From NCBI GenBank assembly GCA_947484535.1, contig CANKPO010000002.1, positions 1-20,315 on the forward strand: DNA of 20,315 nucleotides. Reading direction: 5' to 3'. This DNA comes from Caulobacteraceae bacterium. GTDB taxonomy: Bacteria; Pseudomonadota; Alphaproteobacteria; Caulobacterales; Caulobacteraceae. The notes beneath the pieces are model-generated. The model did no database searches. It saw only the letters and a program-made list of their open reading frames with translations, and was not told the origin of the DNA. Each line of letters opens with the position of its first letter. Position 1 is the stretch's first letter. Both the position numbers and the translations under genes were made by a program. Below, in pieces: positions 7,974 through 15,751 of the stretch.

Positions 7974-9359
7974 TCAGATAATTTCGAAATAGCGGGCCAA
8001 CTGCCAGTCGGTAATCGCTTTGCGCGCCTCACGCTCTTCCCACTCGCGGGTGGCGGCATAGTGGTCGACAAACTCATCGCCGAACAGACTGCGTGCCGCC
8101 TTGGAGCCCTTCAGCTTCTGAGCGGCCTCCCAAAGGGTAGAGGGCAGGCCCATCTTGGCGGGGAAGCGCTTTTCGTAGGCGTTGCCCTCGACCGGCGCGG
8201 TAGGTTCAATCTTATTTTCAATGCCCCACAGACCCGAGCCGATGCTGGCCGCAAAGGCGATGTAGGGATTGATGTCGGCGGCCGCGATCCGATATTCGAC
8301 CCGCTGGCTCTTGGGCGCTCCTCCAATGACGCGCAGGGCACAGGTTCGGTTCTCATAGCCCCAGCTGGCGCTGGTCGGGGCCCAATAGCCGGGGATCAGG
8401 CGGGTATAGCTGTTGACGGTGCAGGCGATCATGCTGAGCAACTCGGGCATCAGGGCCTGCTGACCCCCGACGAACCAGCGCATGGTGTCGCTCATGCCGA
8501 GCGGCTTAGTCTCGTCGTAAAAGACGGGCTTGCCGGTCTTCTCATCGACCAGTGACATGTGCAGATGGCCTGACTGCCCGGGCCAATCATTGGACCATTT
8601 GGCCATAAAGGTCGCCATCCAGCCCTTACGCTGCGCCAAGATCTTGGTCATGGTCTTGAACAGGGCCGCCTTGTCGGCAGAGGCCATGGCGTCATCATAT
8701 TTGATCGCCGCCTCGAGCACGCCTGGACCGGTTTCCGTATGCAGCCCCTCAAGTTCGATATCCATATCGAGGCAGAGGTTCATCAGCTCGTGATAGAAAT
8801 CTGCATGGACCGAGTTGCGCAGCATCGAATAGCCAAAATAGCCCGGCGTGATGCTGTTCAGATTGCGATAGCCCTTATCGCGCACCGACTGGGGCGTTTC
8901 TTCAAAGACGAAAAACTCAAACTCCGCTGAGGACTTGATACCAAAGCCCATGCTGGAGGCGCGTTCAACGATGCGGCGCAGGAGCGAGCGCGGACAGATC
9001 GCCTCCATCTTACCGGTAAATTCGCTGAGGATCAGCGGCATGTTGTTTTCAAAGGGCAAGAGCCGCGTGGTTTCGGGCAGCAGCCTCACCCCTGCATCCG
9101 GATAGGCCGTGTGCCAGCCGGTCATGGTGGTGTTGTCATAGAGCTGGTCGTTGCTGTCCCAGCCTAGGACCACGTCGCAAAAGCCGTAGCCACCCTCAAG
9201 CGACGAGAGCAGCTTATCCTTGGCCATATATTTGCCGCGCAAGACGCCGTCGATATCGAACACGCCAACCTTGGCATAGGGCAGGTCTGACTGCTCGACA
9301 TAGCGCTTCAAATCCGCCGCCGTCTTGGGGTGTTGGTCCGTTCGAGCGTTCGCAGCCAT
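7974..9359 (-). CDS. Glutamine synthetase family protein, PuuA-like gamma-glutamyl-amine ligase
   Basis: ATP-dependent ligase joining the gamma-carboxyl of glutamate to an amine, by similarity to PuuA (gamma-glutamylputrescine synthetase), GlnA4 and IpuC; 461 residues, cytosolic. Family signatures include SAEFEFF near 144-150 and TETGPG near 208-213 (metal-binding glutamates), GHLHMSL near 264-270, ENRTCALRV near 336-344, and VEYRIAAADINPYIAFAA near 354-371. It lacks a recognisable GlnA adenylylation-loop tyrosine block, as expected for non-biosynthetic members. Two ATGs are possible (9365 and 9359). I prefer 9359 because GAGG at 9367-9370 is 7 bases from it but only 1 base from the other. 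A terminator-like hairpin sits immediately upstream. Placed with a permease and two dehydrogenases, it most likely performs the first, activating step of amine catabolism. Confidence 0.9.
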   Translation of the reverse strand: MAANARTDQHPKTAADLKRYVEQSDLPYAKVGVFDIDGVLRGKYMAKDKLLSSLEGGYGFCDVVLGWDSNDQLYDNTTMTGWHTAYPDAGVRLLPETTRLLPFENNMPLILSEFTGKMEAICPRSLLRRIVERASSMGFGIKSSAEFEFFVFEETPQSVRDKGYRNLNSITPGYFGYSMLRNSVHADFYHELMNLCLDMDIELEGLHTETGPGVLEAAIKYDDAMASADKAALFKTMTKILAQRKGWMATFMAKWSNDWPGQSGHLHMSLVDEKTGKPVFYDETKPLGMSDTMRWFVGGQQALMPELLSMIACTVNSYTRLIPGYWAPTSASWGYENRTCALRVIGGAPKSQRVEYRIAAADINPYIAFAASIGSGLWGIENKIEPTAPVEGNAYEKRFPAKMGLPSTLWEAAQKLKGSKAARSLFGDEFVDHYAATREWEEREARKAITDWQLARYFEII

Positions 9360-9366
9360 GGTCATG

Positions 9367-9370
9367 CCTC
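9367..9370 (-). promoter_or_regulatory. Ribosome binding site of the PuuA-like gene
   Basis: GAGG on the minus strand, 7 bases before the ATG at 9357-9359. The spacing decides between two in-frame ATGs. It lies directly after the T-run of the upstream hairpin, so termination there would exclude the gene from the transcript. Confidence 0.6.
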
Positions 9371-9372
9371 AG

Positions 9373-9412
9373 AAAAAGAAACGGCGGAGGGGCGTTTTGA
9401 TTCCCCTCCGCC
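9373..9412 (-). terminator. Strong intrinsic terminator-like hairpin between permease and synthetase
   Basis: A perfect 10-bp GC-rich stem (arms GGCGGAGGGG 9383-9392 and CCCCTCCGCC 9403-9412, 10-base loop) is followed on the minus strand by GTTTCTTTTTC. This is a classical Rho-independent terminator for transcripts coming from the permease. It lies between the permease stop (9437) and the synthetase binding site (9367), leaving no space for a promoter after it. The synthetase must therefore be reached by read-through, or from a start point upstream of the hairpin. Confidence 0.8.
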
Positions 9413-9436
9413 AAACACCATAGTGTGGCTAAAGGC

Positions 9437-10954
9437 CTATTTCGCGTCCAAAGCCGCTTCGGCTTCAGAAATAGCCGCCGCGCGCTCTGCGATGCGATCA
9501 CCGACGGGTGGCCCCTTAAAGCGACGCGCTTCCAAGCCAAACCAAGCCAGCAGGGTCAGACCGCCAATGACGGCGAGCACCTTGAGGGCCAACTGGTTCG
9601 GGGGCTGGACACCGACATAGAAGATGACGCCCGCCATGAGGATGCAGAGCACCGCCACGACCCGGAACAGTGGACCCATATCCCAAGGCCCCATCTCTTT
9701 CCACGTCCGGCCATAGGCAAAGAGGCCTGCGGCGATCGGCATGGCATAGGACAGATAGAGCGCGATGGAGGTCACCGACACCACCGTCGAATAGGCATCG
9801 GCATAGGCGGTGAAGGCGACCGCCAAGATGGCTGTGGTCCAGATCGCGGCCACCGGCGTGCGCCAACGCTTGCTGACGGCCTTGAGATATTTCGAGCCCG
9901 GCAACCCGTCATCACGGGCAAAGGCATAGGTCATCCGCGAGGCCGAGGTGACCGTCGCCAAGCCGCAAAGGAACTGAGCCACAAAGATCATCACATAGAG
10001 CGCGGTTCTTAGGGCCTCAGGCACCCGCGCATCCATCACATAGAAGAAGACATTCCAACCCTGCTTGGCAGCCTCGTCCATATCGGGGATGGCCATAACG
10101 AAGACGCAGGAGAAGAACCAGGCGAACAGGGCCGCCCAGAACACCGAATGGATGATGGCCGTTGGCACGCGCTTGGCTGCGCCAACCGTCTCTTCAGAGG
10201 TATGGGCCGAGGCGTCATAGCCCGTCAGGGTATAGATCGGTAACAGCAGGCCAAGGAAGAATACCAGATACATCGACCCGCTCTGTGGCCAGACCCCGCC
10301 GCCCGCATCGCCCGAATAGTTGGTGAAGGTCCATAGACGGCTAAAATCATGGGTCGGCGAGGAATAGAACAGTACCGCCGTCAAAACCACCGTTCCGGCC
10401 AAGATCAGATAGCCAGAAAGGTCGGTCAGGCGCGTTGTGAACTTGATGCCGAGGTGATTGATCAGGGCGTGCAGGCCTGTGACCGTGATCATGAAGATCA
10501 GTTGCGGTACGTAGCCTGCTTCGATCCCTAGCATCGGCCCAAAGGCACCGACAAAAAAGTTGAAGGTGCCGACATTGATCGCCGCAAGAACGGTAATCAG
10601 GCCCAAAAGATTCATCCAAGCCGTCAGCCAGCCCCAGAACCGGCCACCAAGGATCGAACTCCAGTGATAGAGACCGCCAGCCGTTGGAAAGGCCGAAGCG
10701 ATTTGCGCCATGCCGAGCGCAAAAATCAGTGCCGCGAAACCGCCAACGATCCAGCCAATGCCCAAAGCCGCACCCCCTGCGCCGCTCAAGCCCTGCGCTA
10801 AGGAGTTAACGCCGCCGGACAGGATACAGATGATCGAAAAGGAAATGGCGAAGTTGGAGAAATGGCCCATTGTGCGGGACAGTTCCTGCGCATAGCCCAT
10901 CTTATGGAGTCGGCTGACATCATCCTGATGCTGGTCGTCGTTAGACATGGTCAT
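9437..10954 (-). CDS. APC family amino acid/amine permease
   Basis: Inner-membrane amino acid-polyamine-organocation transporter, 505 residues from the chosen start, with about 12 hydrophobic segments. The N-terminal pattern (LHKMGYAQELSRTMGHFSNF, then 'SGGVNSLAQGLSGAGGAALGIGW' and 'AFPTAGGLYHWSSILGGRFWGW') is that of the APC subgroup with GABA, choline and ethanolamine permeases. A longer frame opens at 10999, but I prefer ATG 10954 because a G-run (10961-10966) is 6 bases upstream and the extra 15 residues do not look like family sequence. It follows the amidohydrolase-like gene after a 60-base gap. In context it should import the amine or amino alcohol degraded by the cluster, probably by proton or sodium symport. 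A terminator-like hairpin follows it. Confidence 0.92.
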   Translation of the reverse strand: MTMSNDDQHQDDVSRLHKMGYAQELSRTMGHFSNFAISFSIICILSGGVNSLAQGLSGAGGAALGIGWIVGGFAALIFALGMAQIASAFPTAGGLYHWSSILGGRFWGWLTAWMNLLGLITVLAAINVGTFNFFVGAFGPMLGIEAGYVPQLIFMITVTGLHALINHLGIKFTTRLTDLSGYLILAGTVVLTAVLFYSSPTHDFSRLWTFTNYSGDAGGGVWPQSGSMYLVFFLGLLLPIYTLTGYDASAHTSEETVGAAKRVPTAIIHSVFWAALFAWFFSCVFVMAIPDMDEAAKQGWNVFFYVMDARVPEALRTALYVMIFVAQFLCGLATVTSASRMTYAFARDDGLPGSKYLKAVSKRWRTPVAAIWTTAILAVAFTAYADAYSTVVSVTSIALYLSYAMPIAAGLFAYGRTWKEMGPWDMGPLFRVVAVLCILMAGVIFYVGVQPPNQLALKVLAVIGGLTLLAWFGLEARRFKGPPVGDRIAERAAAISEAEAALDAK

Positions 10955-10960
10955 ATCAAT

Positions 10961-10966
10961 CCCCCC
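10961..10966 (-). promoter_or_regulatory. Ribosome binding site of the permease gene
   Basis: A run of six G on the minus strand, 6 bases from ATG 10952-10954. It supports this start over the in-frame codon at 10999 and over the second ATG at 10948. Confidence 0.5.
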
Positions 10967-11014
10967 GGCTTTGAGATGGCACGTGCGTTCCATCATCAAC
11001 CACTCAGCATGGCT

Positions 11015-11785
11015 TCAGGGGATGTTGGCAAGGGCCTTGATCAACATGGGTGCCAGTTTCTTGGCCCAAGCCGTTTGATCTGACTGCAATTTGATCAGGT
11101 CATTGCGAATTTCGATCATCAGGCAGGGAAGCCCGTGGGCCTGCCCATGGCGGTTGAGCGTGTAGTAGAACCGGTCCTGACCCGAATAGGGCTCATTGTC
11201 TCCAATGACGAGATCGGGATCGGCACACAGGCCTTCGCGCACGACATCGGCCATCCTGCGGTCGGCATTATAGACCAGCCCCAGATGCCAAGGCCGCTGC
11301 CGGCCATGAAAGACCGGTACATAGCTGTGCAAGGACACGACCGCGCGAATTTGCGGGCCCAGTTCCGCTCGGGTTTGCTCGATCGCAGCGTGAAAGGGCG
11401 TGTGATAGGCCTCAATCCGGGCGGCGACCTCGTCAGGTGACAGATCCGCATTGCCCGGAATGGACGTGGTCTCGCTAATCTTAGGAATAGCGTCGATATC
11501 ACTTGGATGACGGTTGCAATCAATCAACAGCCGTGAGGCGCGCGCCAAAATGGCGGGGCAATCTAATAGGTCTGACAGGGCCTGCGTTACGCCCGCTGCG
11601 CCGGGGTCCCAAGCAATATGGTCTGCCAGTTGCTCGGCGCTAAGTCCCAAATCCGCATGGACTTCTGGAATGGCGTTGCTGGCATGGTCACAGACAAACA
11701 GGATAGGCCCAGCCCCGTTCGGCCGAAGCCGCAGAGGGTCCAGGATCGGAAATGAGGGGACGCGCAAGCCAGCCACCCCCATCAC
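11015..11785 (-). CDS. N-formylglutamate amidohydrolase family protein
   Basis: Predicted zinc-dependent amidohydrolase of the N-formylglutamate amidohydrolase family (the HutG-type deformylase fold), about 256 residues. Conserved blocks are seen: FVCDHASNAIPE (Asp33, His34), LLIDCNRHP (89-94), VVSLHSYVPVFHGRQRPWHLG (149 on) and the late LMIEIRND. The start is GTG 11785 or ATG 11782; both overlap the TGA of the upstream alpha/beta hydrolase, so translation is probably coupled. Known members release formate and glutamate from N-formylglutamate in histidine breakdown, but no hut genes are here. Next to a gamma-glutamyl ligase and two dehydrogenases it may instead free glutamate from a gamma-glutamyl intermediate, a role PuuD plays in the Puu pathway. 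That role is inference. Confidence 0.85.
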   Translation of the reverse strand: MMGVAGLRVPSFPILDPLRLRPNGAGPILFVCDHASNAIPEVHADLGLSAEQLADHIAWDPGAAGVTQALSDLLDCPAILARASRLLIDCNRHPSDIDAIPKISETTSIPGNADLSPDEVAARIEAYHTPFHAAIEQTRAELGPQIRAVVSLHSYVPVFHGRQRPWHLGLVYNADRRMADVVREGLCADPDLVIGDNEPYSGQDRFYYTLNRHGQAHGLPCLMIEIRNDLIKLQSDQTAWAKKLAPMLIKALANIP

Positions 11786-12633
11786 TGCTGGTCCAAGAAG
11801 CCCAAGATCGCGCCTGCGAAGGCGTCGTTGCGGTCGCCGACGACCATGTGGCCTGCGCCGGCTATGTCTGAATAGACCAGACCGGGCACCTGTTTTTTGA
11901 AATCTTCGGCGGCCTCTTGGGTCAGAAGGTCGCTAGAAGCACCGCGCACCAGATGGACCGGGAGTCTCAAGGACGCGACCGCCTCATCCATACCCGCCTC
12001 GCGATCGTCCCCACTTTGGCGGCGGGCTTGAACACTGGCAATGAAGGCTGGGTCCCAGTGCCAGCGATAGCGGCCATCATCTCCCAGACGCAGATAATGT
12101 TTGAGCCCATCACTGGCCCCGCGCTTGGCCCGGTTGGGTGTGTAGGCGGCGATGACCTCTGCAGCCTCCTCAGGCGAGGCAAAGCCTGCCTCAATGTGCT
12201 TTTGCATGAAGCCGACCACCCGATCGACCCCCGCCGGAGCGACATTGGGTGCAATATCGACAAGGGTCAGAGAGGCAAGGCTTCCGGGCCGCAACCTGCC
12301 CTCGGCATAGAGCCCTGACAGCCCTCCCAAGGAAGCTCCGACCAGATGGGGCCGTGCCTGCAGCTGATCAGCGACGCAAAGGAGGTCTGCGGCAAAGTGA
12401 GCCGTCTCATAGGTCCCATCCGGTGCCCACTGGCTCTCGCCATGACCGCGCAGGTCCACGGCGACGGCGCGATAGCCCGCTGTCGCCAACTGTTCTAGGG
12501 TCTTGGCCCAAGCCCGCTTGGTCTGACCGCCGCCATGGGCCAGCAGCACCGTGGCACCTGTGTCGGGACCGGCAATGTGACCGACGATCTCAATGCCGTT
12601 CGATCCTGAAAATACGATTCGCTTATGGGACAT
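11782..12633 (-). CDS. Alpha/beta hydrolase
   Basis: Cytosolic alpha/beta-hydrolase fold enzyme, 283 residues. The oxyanion-hole HGGG is at 33-36, the nucleophile Ser101 in GASLGG, the acid probably Asp235 in GASSDLL, and His262 in GAGHMVVGD, so the triad is complete. 'AVDLRGHGES' is typical of the esterase, haloperoxidase and lactonase-like group; the substrate is unknown. It is the first gene of the minus-strand cluster, with only 64 bases between it and the divergent FAD enzyme. No convincing Shine-Dalgarno precedes the ATG at 12633, so translation may be leaderless or weak. Its role in amine breakdown is not known; it might hydrolyse an ester or amide form of the substrate or simply be co-transcribed. 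Confidence 0.9.
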   Translation of the reverse strand: MSHKRIVFSGSNGIEIVGHIAGPDTGATVLLAHGGGQTKRAWAKTLEQLATAGYRAVAVDLRGHGESQWAPDGTYETAHFAADLLCVADQLQARPHLVGASLGGLSGLYAEGRLRPGSLASLTLVDIAPNVAPAGVDRVVGFMQKHIEAGFASPEEAAEVIAAYTPNRAKRGASDGLKHYLRLGDDGRYRWHWDPAFIASVQARRQSGDDREAGMDEAVASLRLPVHLVRGASSDLLTQEAAEDFKKQVPGLVYSDIAGAGHMVVGDRNDAFAGAILGFLDQQ

Positions 12634-12697
12634 GACAAAGGATTACAGGGCAAAGCGCCTTATCGAAATGGTGTTCTTGTCGTGATATAGACCCGCC
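12634..12697. promoter_or_regulatory. Divergent intergenic region, presumed promoters for both sides
   Basis: Only 64 bases separate the start codons of the minus-strand catabolic cluster and the plus-strand FAD enzyme, so both promoters must lie here or inside the coding ends. I see no confident -35/-10 pair and no clear palindrome. Both genes lack good Shine-Dalgarno sequences. Confidence 0.45.
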
Positions 12698-14341
12698 ATG
12701 CTTCGCTTAACCGAACTTCGTGTGCCCCTGGGCCATTCGCCAGACGCCCTGACCGCCGCCATCTGCGAGCGCTTGGCGATCCAGCCCGACCAGATCATTG
12801 ACTACAAGATTGCCCGCCGCGCCCATGATGCGCGGCGCAAGGCAGCGATCCTGATGGTCTATTCGGTGGATATTGCCCTCAAGGACGAGGCCACCATCGC
12901 CGCCCGCTACGCCGAGGATATCCGCGTTCGACCAACGCCCGACGTCGACTATCGCTTCACCGCTAAGGCCTCAGGCGATGAAACCAGCCGCCCCATCGTT
13001 ATTGGCACCGGCCCCTGCGGCCTCTTTGCTGGATTGCTGTTGGCCCAGATGGGCTTTCGTCCAATCATTCTGGACCGGGGCAAGGTCGTGCGCGAACGGA
13101 CCAAGGACACTTGGGGCCTGTGGCGCGGCAAGGTGCTCAATCCGGAGTCCAATGTTCAATATGGCGAGGGCGGCGCCGGAACCTTCTCCGACGGCAAGCT
13201 CTACAGCCAGATCAAGGATCCAAGGCACCTTGGCCGCAAGGTCCTGACCGAGTTCGTCAAGGCCGGTGCGCCGCCAGAAATCCTGACCGAGGCCCACCCC
13301 CATATCGGCACCTTCCGACTGGTCTCGATGGTCGAGAGCCTGCGCCAATCCATCGAGGAACTGGGCGGGGAATATCGGTTTCAGAACAAGGTCGTGGACC
13401 TCTTGGTCGATACCGACCCCTCCGGCGAGCGCCAGATACGCGGCGTGGTGCTGGAAAGCGGTGAAAAGTTACTGTCCGATCATGTGATACTCGCCATCGG
13501 CCACAGCGCCCGCGACACGTTCCAGATGCTCTATGACCGGGGCGTCTATATCGAGGCCAAGCCCTTCTCCATCGGCTTTCGTATCGAACATCCCCAGTCC
13601 CTAATCGACAATGCGCGGTTCGGCACCTCGGCCAAACATCCGGATCTGGGCGCAGCTGACTATAAGCTGTCCCATGCCTGCTCGAACGGGCGCACGGTCT
13701 ATAGTTTTTGCATGTGCCCGGGCGGGACGGTCGTGGCGGCGGCCTCAGAGCCCGGTCGTCTTGTCACCAACGGGATGAGCCAATATTCACGCAAAGAGCG
13801 CAATGCCAATGCTGGGATTGTCGTCGATGTGACGCCCGAGAAGGACTTTCCGGGTCACCCCTTGGCAGGCATTGCCCTCCAGCGACGCTGGGAAGAACAG
13901 GCCTTTAAGGCGGGCGGGGAAAACTATGTCGCGCCGGGCCAGAGGCTGGGTGACTTTCTCGCCGGACGGGCCTCGACCGCGCTGGGCGAGGTCATTCCGT
14001 CCTATAAGCCCGGGGTCCTGCCCACCGACCTGTCTGGATGCCTGCCCGATTTCGCCATTGCCGCCATGCGCGAGGCCTTTCCGGTCTTTGGCCGCCAGAT
14101 CCCCGGCTTTGATAATCCCGACGCGGTGCTGACCGGTGTTGAGACCCGCACCTCCTCGCCCATCCGCATTACGCGGGGCAAGAGCTTTCAGAGCCTCAAC
14201 ACCAAGGGTCTCTATCCGGCTGGCGAGGGCGCAGGCTATGCGGGCGGCATCCTGTCCGCCGCCGTTGACGGTATCAAGGTCGCCGAGGCCGTGGCTCTGG
14301 CCATGACCCATCAGGATGAAGCCGCCCTAGTTGGCGCGTGA
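12698..14341 (+). CDS. FAD-dependent oxidoreductase of the COG2509 type
   Basis: Predicted flavoprotein of 547 residues. Residues 1-95 form a separate N-terminal domain (LRLTELRVPLGHSPDALTAA... followed by YKIARRAHDARRK). The FAD-binding GTGPCGLFAG is at 103-112, followed by the conserved YGEGGAGTFSDGKL block, IAIGHSARDTF, and a C-terminal AGEGAGYAGGILSAAVDG that closes the FAD site. This order is that of the COG2509 'uncharacterised FAD-dependent dehydrogenase' family, widespread in bacteria with no settled reaction that I know of. It is not a PuuB-type gamma-glutamylputrescine oxidase, which has a different (DAO) architecture. It is the only plus-strand gene in a long minus-strand region. 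Its 3' end overlaps the end of the outer membrane factor gene by 15 bases, tail to tail. Confidence 0.88.
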   Translation: MLRLTELRVPLGHSPDALTAAICERLAIQPDQIIDYKIARRAHDARRKAAILMVYSVDIALKDEATIAARYAEDIRVRPTPDVDYRFTAKASGDETSRPIVIGTGPCGLFAGLLLAQMGFRPIILDRGKVVRERTKDTWGLWRGKVLNPESNVQYGEGGAGTFSDGKLYSQIKDPRHLGRKVLTEFVKAGAPPEILTEAHPHIGTFRLVSMVESLRQSIEELGGEYRFQNKVVDLLVDTDPSGERQIRGVVLESGEKLLSDHVILAIGHSARDTFQMLYDRGVYIEAKPFSIGFRIEHPQSLIDNARFGTSAKHPDLGAADYKLSHACSNGRTVYSFCMCPGGTVVAAASEPGRLVTNGMSQYSRKERNANAGIVVDVTPEKDFPGHPLAGIALQRRWEEQAFKAGGENYVAPGQRLGDFLAGRASTALGEVIPSYKPGVLPTDLSGCLPDFAIAAMREAFPVFGRQIPGFDNPDAVLTGVETRTSSPIRITRGKSFQSLNTKGLYPAGEGAGYAGGILSAAVDGIKVAEAVALAMTHQDEAALVGA

Positions 14342-15751
14342 GACGGTCGCGGTCGCTGCATAGAGGTCGGCATAGGCCAAGAGGCGCTGACCTTGGGTCT
14401 TGGCAAAGGCCTGGCGCGCGCCATTGGCCTGACGCTGAGCATCGAGCACATCGACCAGCCTGAGCGAGCCGAGCTCATAGGCCCGCCGGACCAGGCGCAG
14501 ATTTTCCTCGGCTGTGGCTAGGGCGCTTTGGCGAAGGCGCAGTTCGGCCTCGCTGGCTGACACCCCCTCTAGTCCATCGGCGACCTCGACAAAGGCCTTT
14601 AGGACCGTGGCGTGATAGCGGGCCTGCGCCCGTTTCGCCTCCGCTTCAGCTTGGCGGGTCTTGGCCTTGAGAGCGCCGCCATTGAGCAGCGGCGCGGTCA
14701 GGCCTGTGGCCAGGCTCCAGCCCGTCGCCGAGCCATTGATCAGGCCATCGGGGGTCAAGGCCGTCTGGGCAAACTGGGCGGTGATATTGAGATTGGGATA
14801 GAGCTGCGCCTGTGCAACCCCGATCTGGGCGGTGGCGGCATGATAGGTCATCTCGGCGGCCATGATGTCCGGACGGCCATGGACCAAGGCTGAGGGCAAG
14901 GCCATGGGCAGGCTGGACGGCACTTGGAACTGATCCAGCGTAAAGGTCCGCGCGGTCCAGTCCCCGGGCGCCCGTCCCGATAGGGCTGCCAAAGCATTTT
15001 GGGCCACGGCCAAATCCCGTTTGAGGCCCGGCAAGATCGCCTGATCCTGCTCCAACTGGGTCTGGACCCGCAAAAGCTCGATCCGGCCAGAGGCTCCGGC
15101 ATCCACAGACTTTTGCGCCAGCGCCAAGGTCTGGCGATCATCGGCAATGACCGCCTCGCTGCTGGCGATCTGGGTACGCAAGGCGGCGATCAGGATGGCT
15201 GTACGGGCTGTATTGCCCGCAACCGTGAGGCGGGCGGCATCCAACTGATAGGCCTGCCCATCGAGTCTAGCCTTGGCCGACTCTGCGGCGCGGCGGTTGC
15301 CACCAAACAGATCCAGATCGTAGGACATCCGCGCGCCGATCGCATAGCGCGAGATGGTGCGGGGCGGAAATCCAGTGAACCCAAAGGCGGTTGAGTTGAT
15401 GCGGGCCTCTTCGGGGCTAGCGGTCAGGCTGGCTTGCGGTGCGCGCACACCCTCGACCACGGCCATTGCGGCGCTAGCGGATTCCAGCGCGGCCTCTGCG
15501 TCCTGCACCGTGGGACTGCCCTTTAGGGCATCGGTCACGAGCAGATCAAGATCTGCGGCTCCGAACGCGGTCCACCAGGCCTGACCCGCTGATGGGTCGC
15601 CAAAGACGAAGGCGCCTGCGCTTGGCACAGACTGATATTGCGCTGGGGCGCTGCTTGCGGGCGACGTAAAATCCGGCCCGACAACGGCGCAGCCGCTGAG
15701 GATCAGTGCCGACATCGCAATGGCTGAAGCCAACCTAGTCCGGTAGCGCAT
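14327..15751 (-). CDS. Outer membrane efflux lipoprotein, TolC/NodT family
   Basis: Outer-membrane channel component of a tripartite efflux pump, NodT-type outer membrane factor, 474 residues. A lipoprotein signal is visible with lipobox LSGC at 18-21, so Cys21 is the likely lipidated residue. The mature protein shows two OEP-like halves with long helical segments (for example ESAKARLDGQAYQLDAARLTV, and later VHGRPDIMAAEM, a hallmark of the family). I chose ATG 15751 because GGAGG is 5 bases upstream; the frame could extend to a TTG at 15763. It overlaps the end of the MFS pump gene by 17 bases, showing translational coupling. The 3' end overlaps the convergent FAD enzyme gene. Confidence 0.93.
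   Translation of the reverse strand: MRYRTRLASAIAMSALILSGCAVVGPDFTSPASSAPAQYQSVPSAGAFVFGDPSAGQAWWTAFGAADLDLLVTDALKGSPTVQDAEAALESASAAMAVVEGVRAPQASLTASPEEARINSTAFGFTGFPPRTISRYAIGARMSYDLDLFGGNRRAAESAKARLDGQAYQLDAARLTVAGNTARTAILIAALRTQIASSEAVIADDRQTLALAQKSVDAGASGRIELLRVQTQLEQDQAILPGLKRDLAVAQNALAALSGRAPGDWTARTFTLDQFQVPSSLPMALPSALVHGRPDIMAAEMTYHAATAQIGVAQAQLYPNLNITAQFAQTALTPDGLINGSATGWSLATGLTAPLLNGGALKAKTRQAEAEAKRAQARYHATVLKAFVEVADGLEGVSASEAELRLRQSALATAEENLRLVRRAYELGSLRLVDVLDAQRQANGARQAFAKTQGQRLLAYADLYAATATVSRAN

Noticed and set aside
13787..14311. 174-codon minus-strand frame inside the FAD enzyme gene
   Set aside because: It is a shadow of a well-conserved gene, glycine-rich without domain features.
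12698..14341. Considered as PuuB, the missing gamma-glutamylputrescine oxidase
   Set aside because: The N-terminal extra domain, the YGEGGAGTFSDGKL block and the C-terminal GEGAGYAGG motif are of the COG2509 type, not the DAO-type fold of PuuB.
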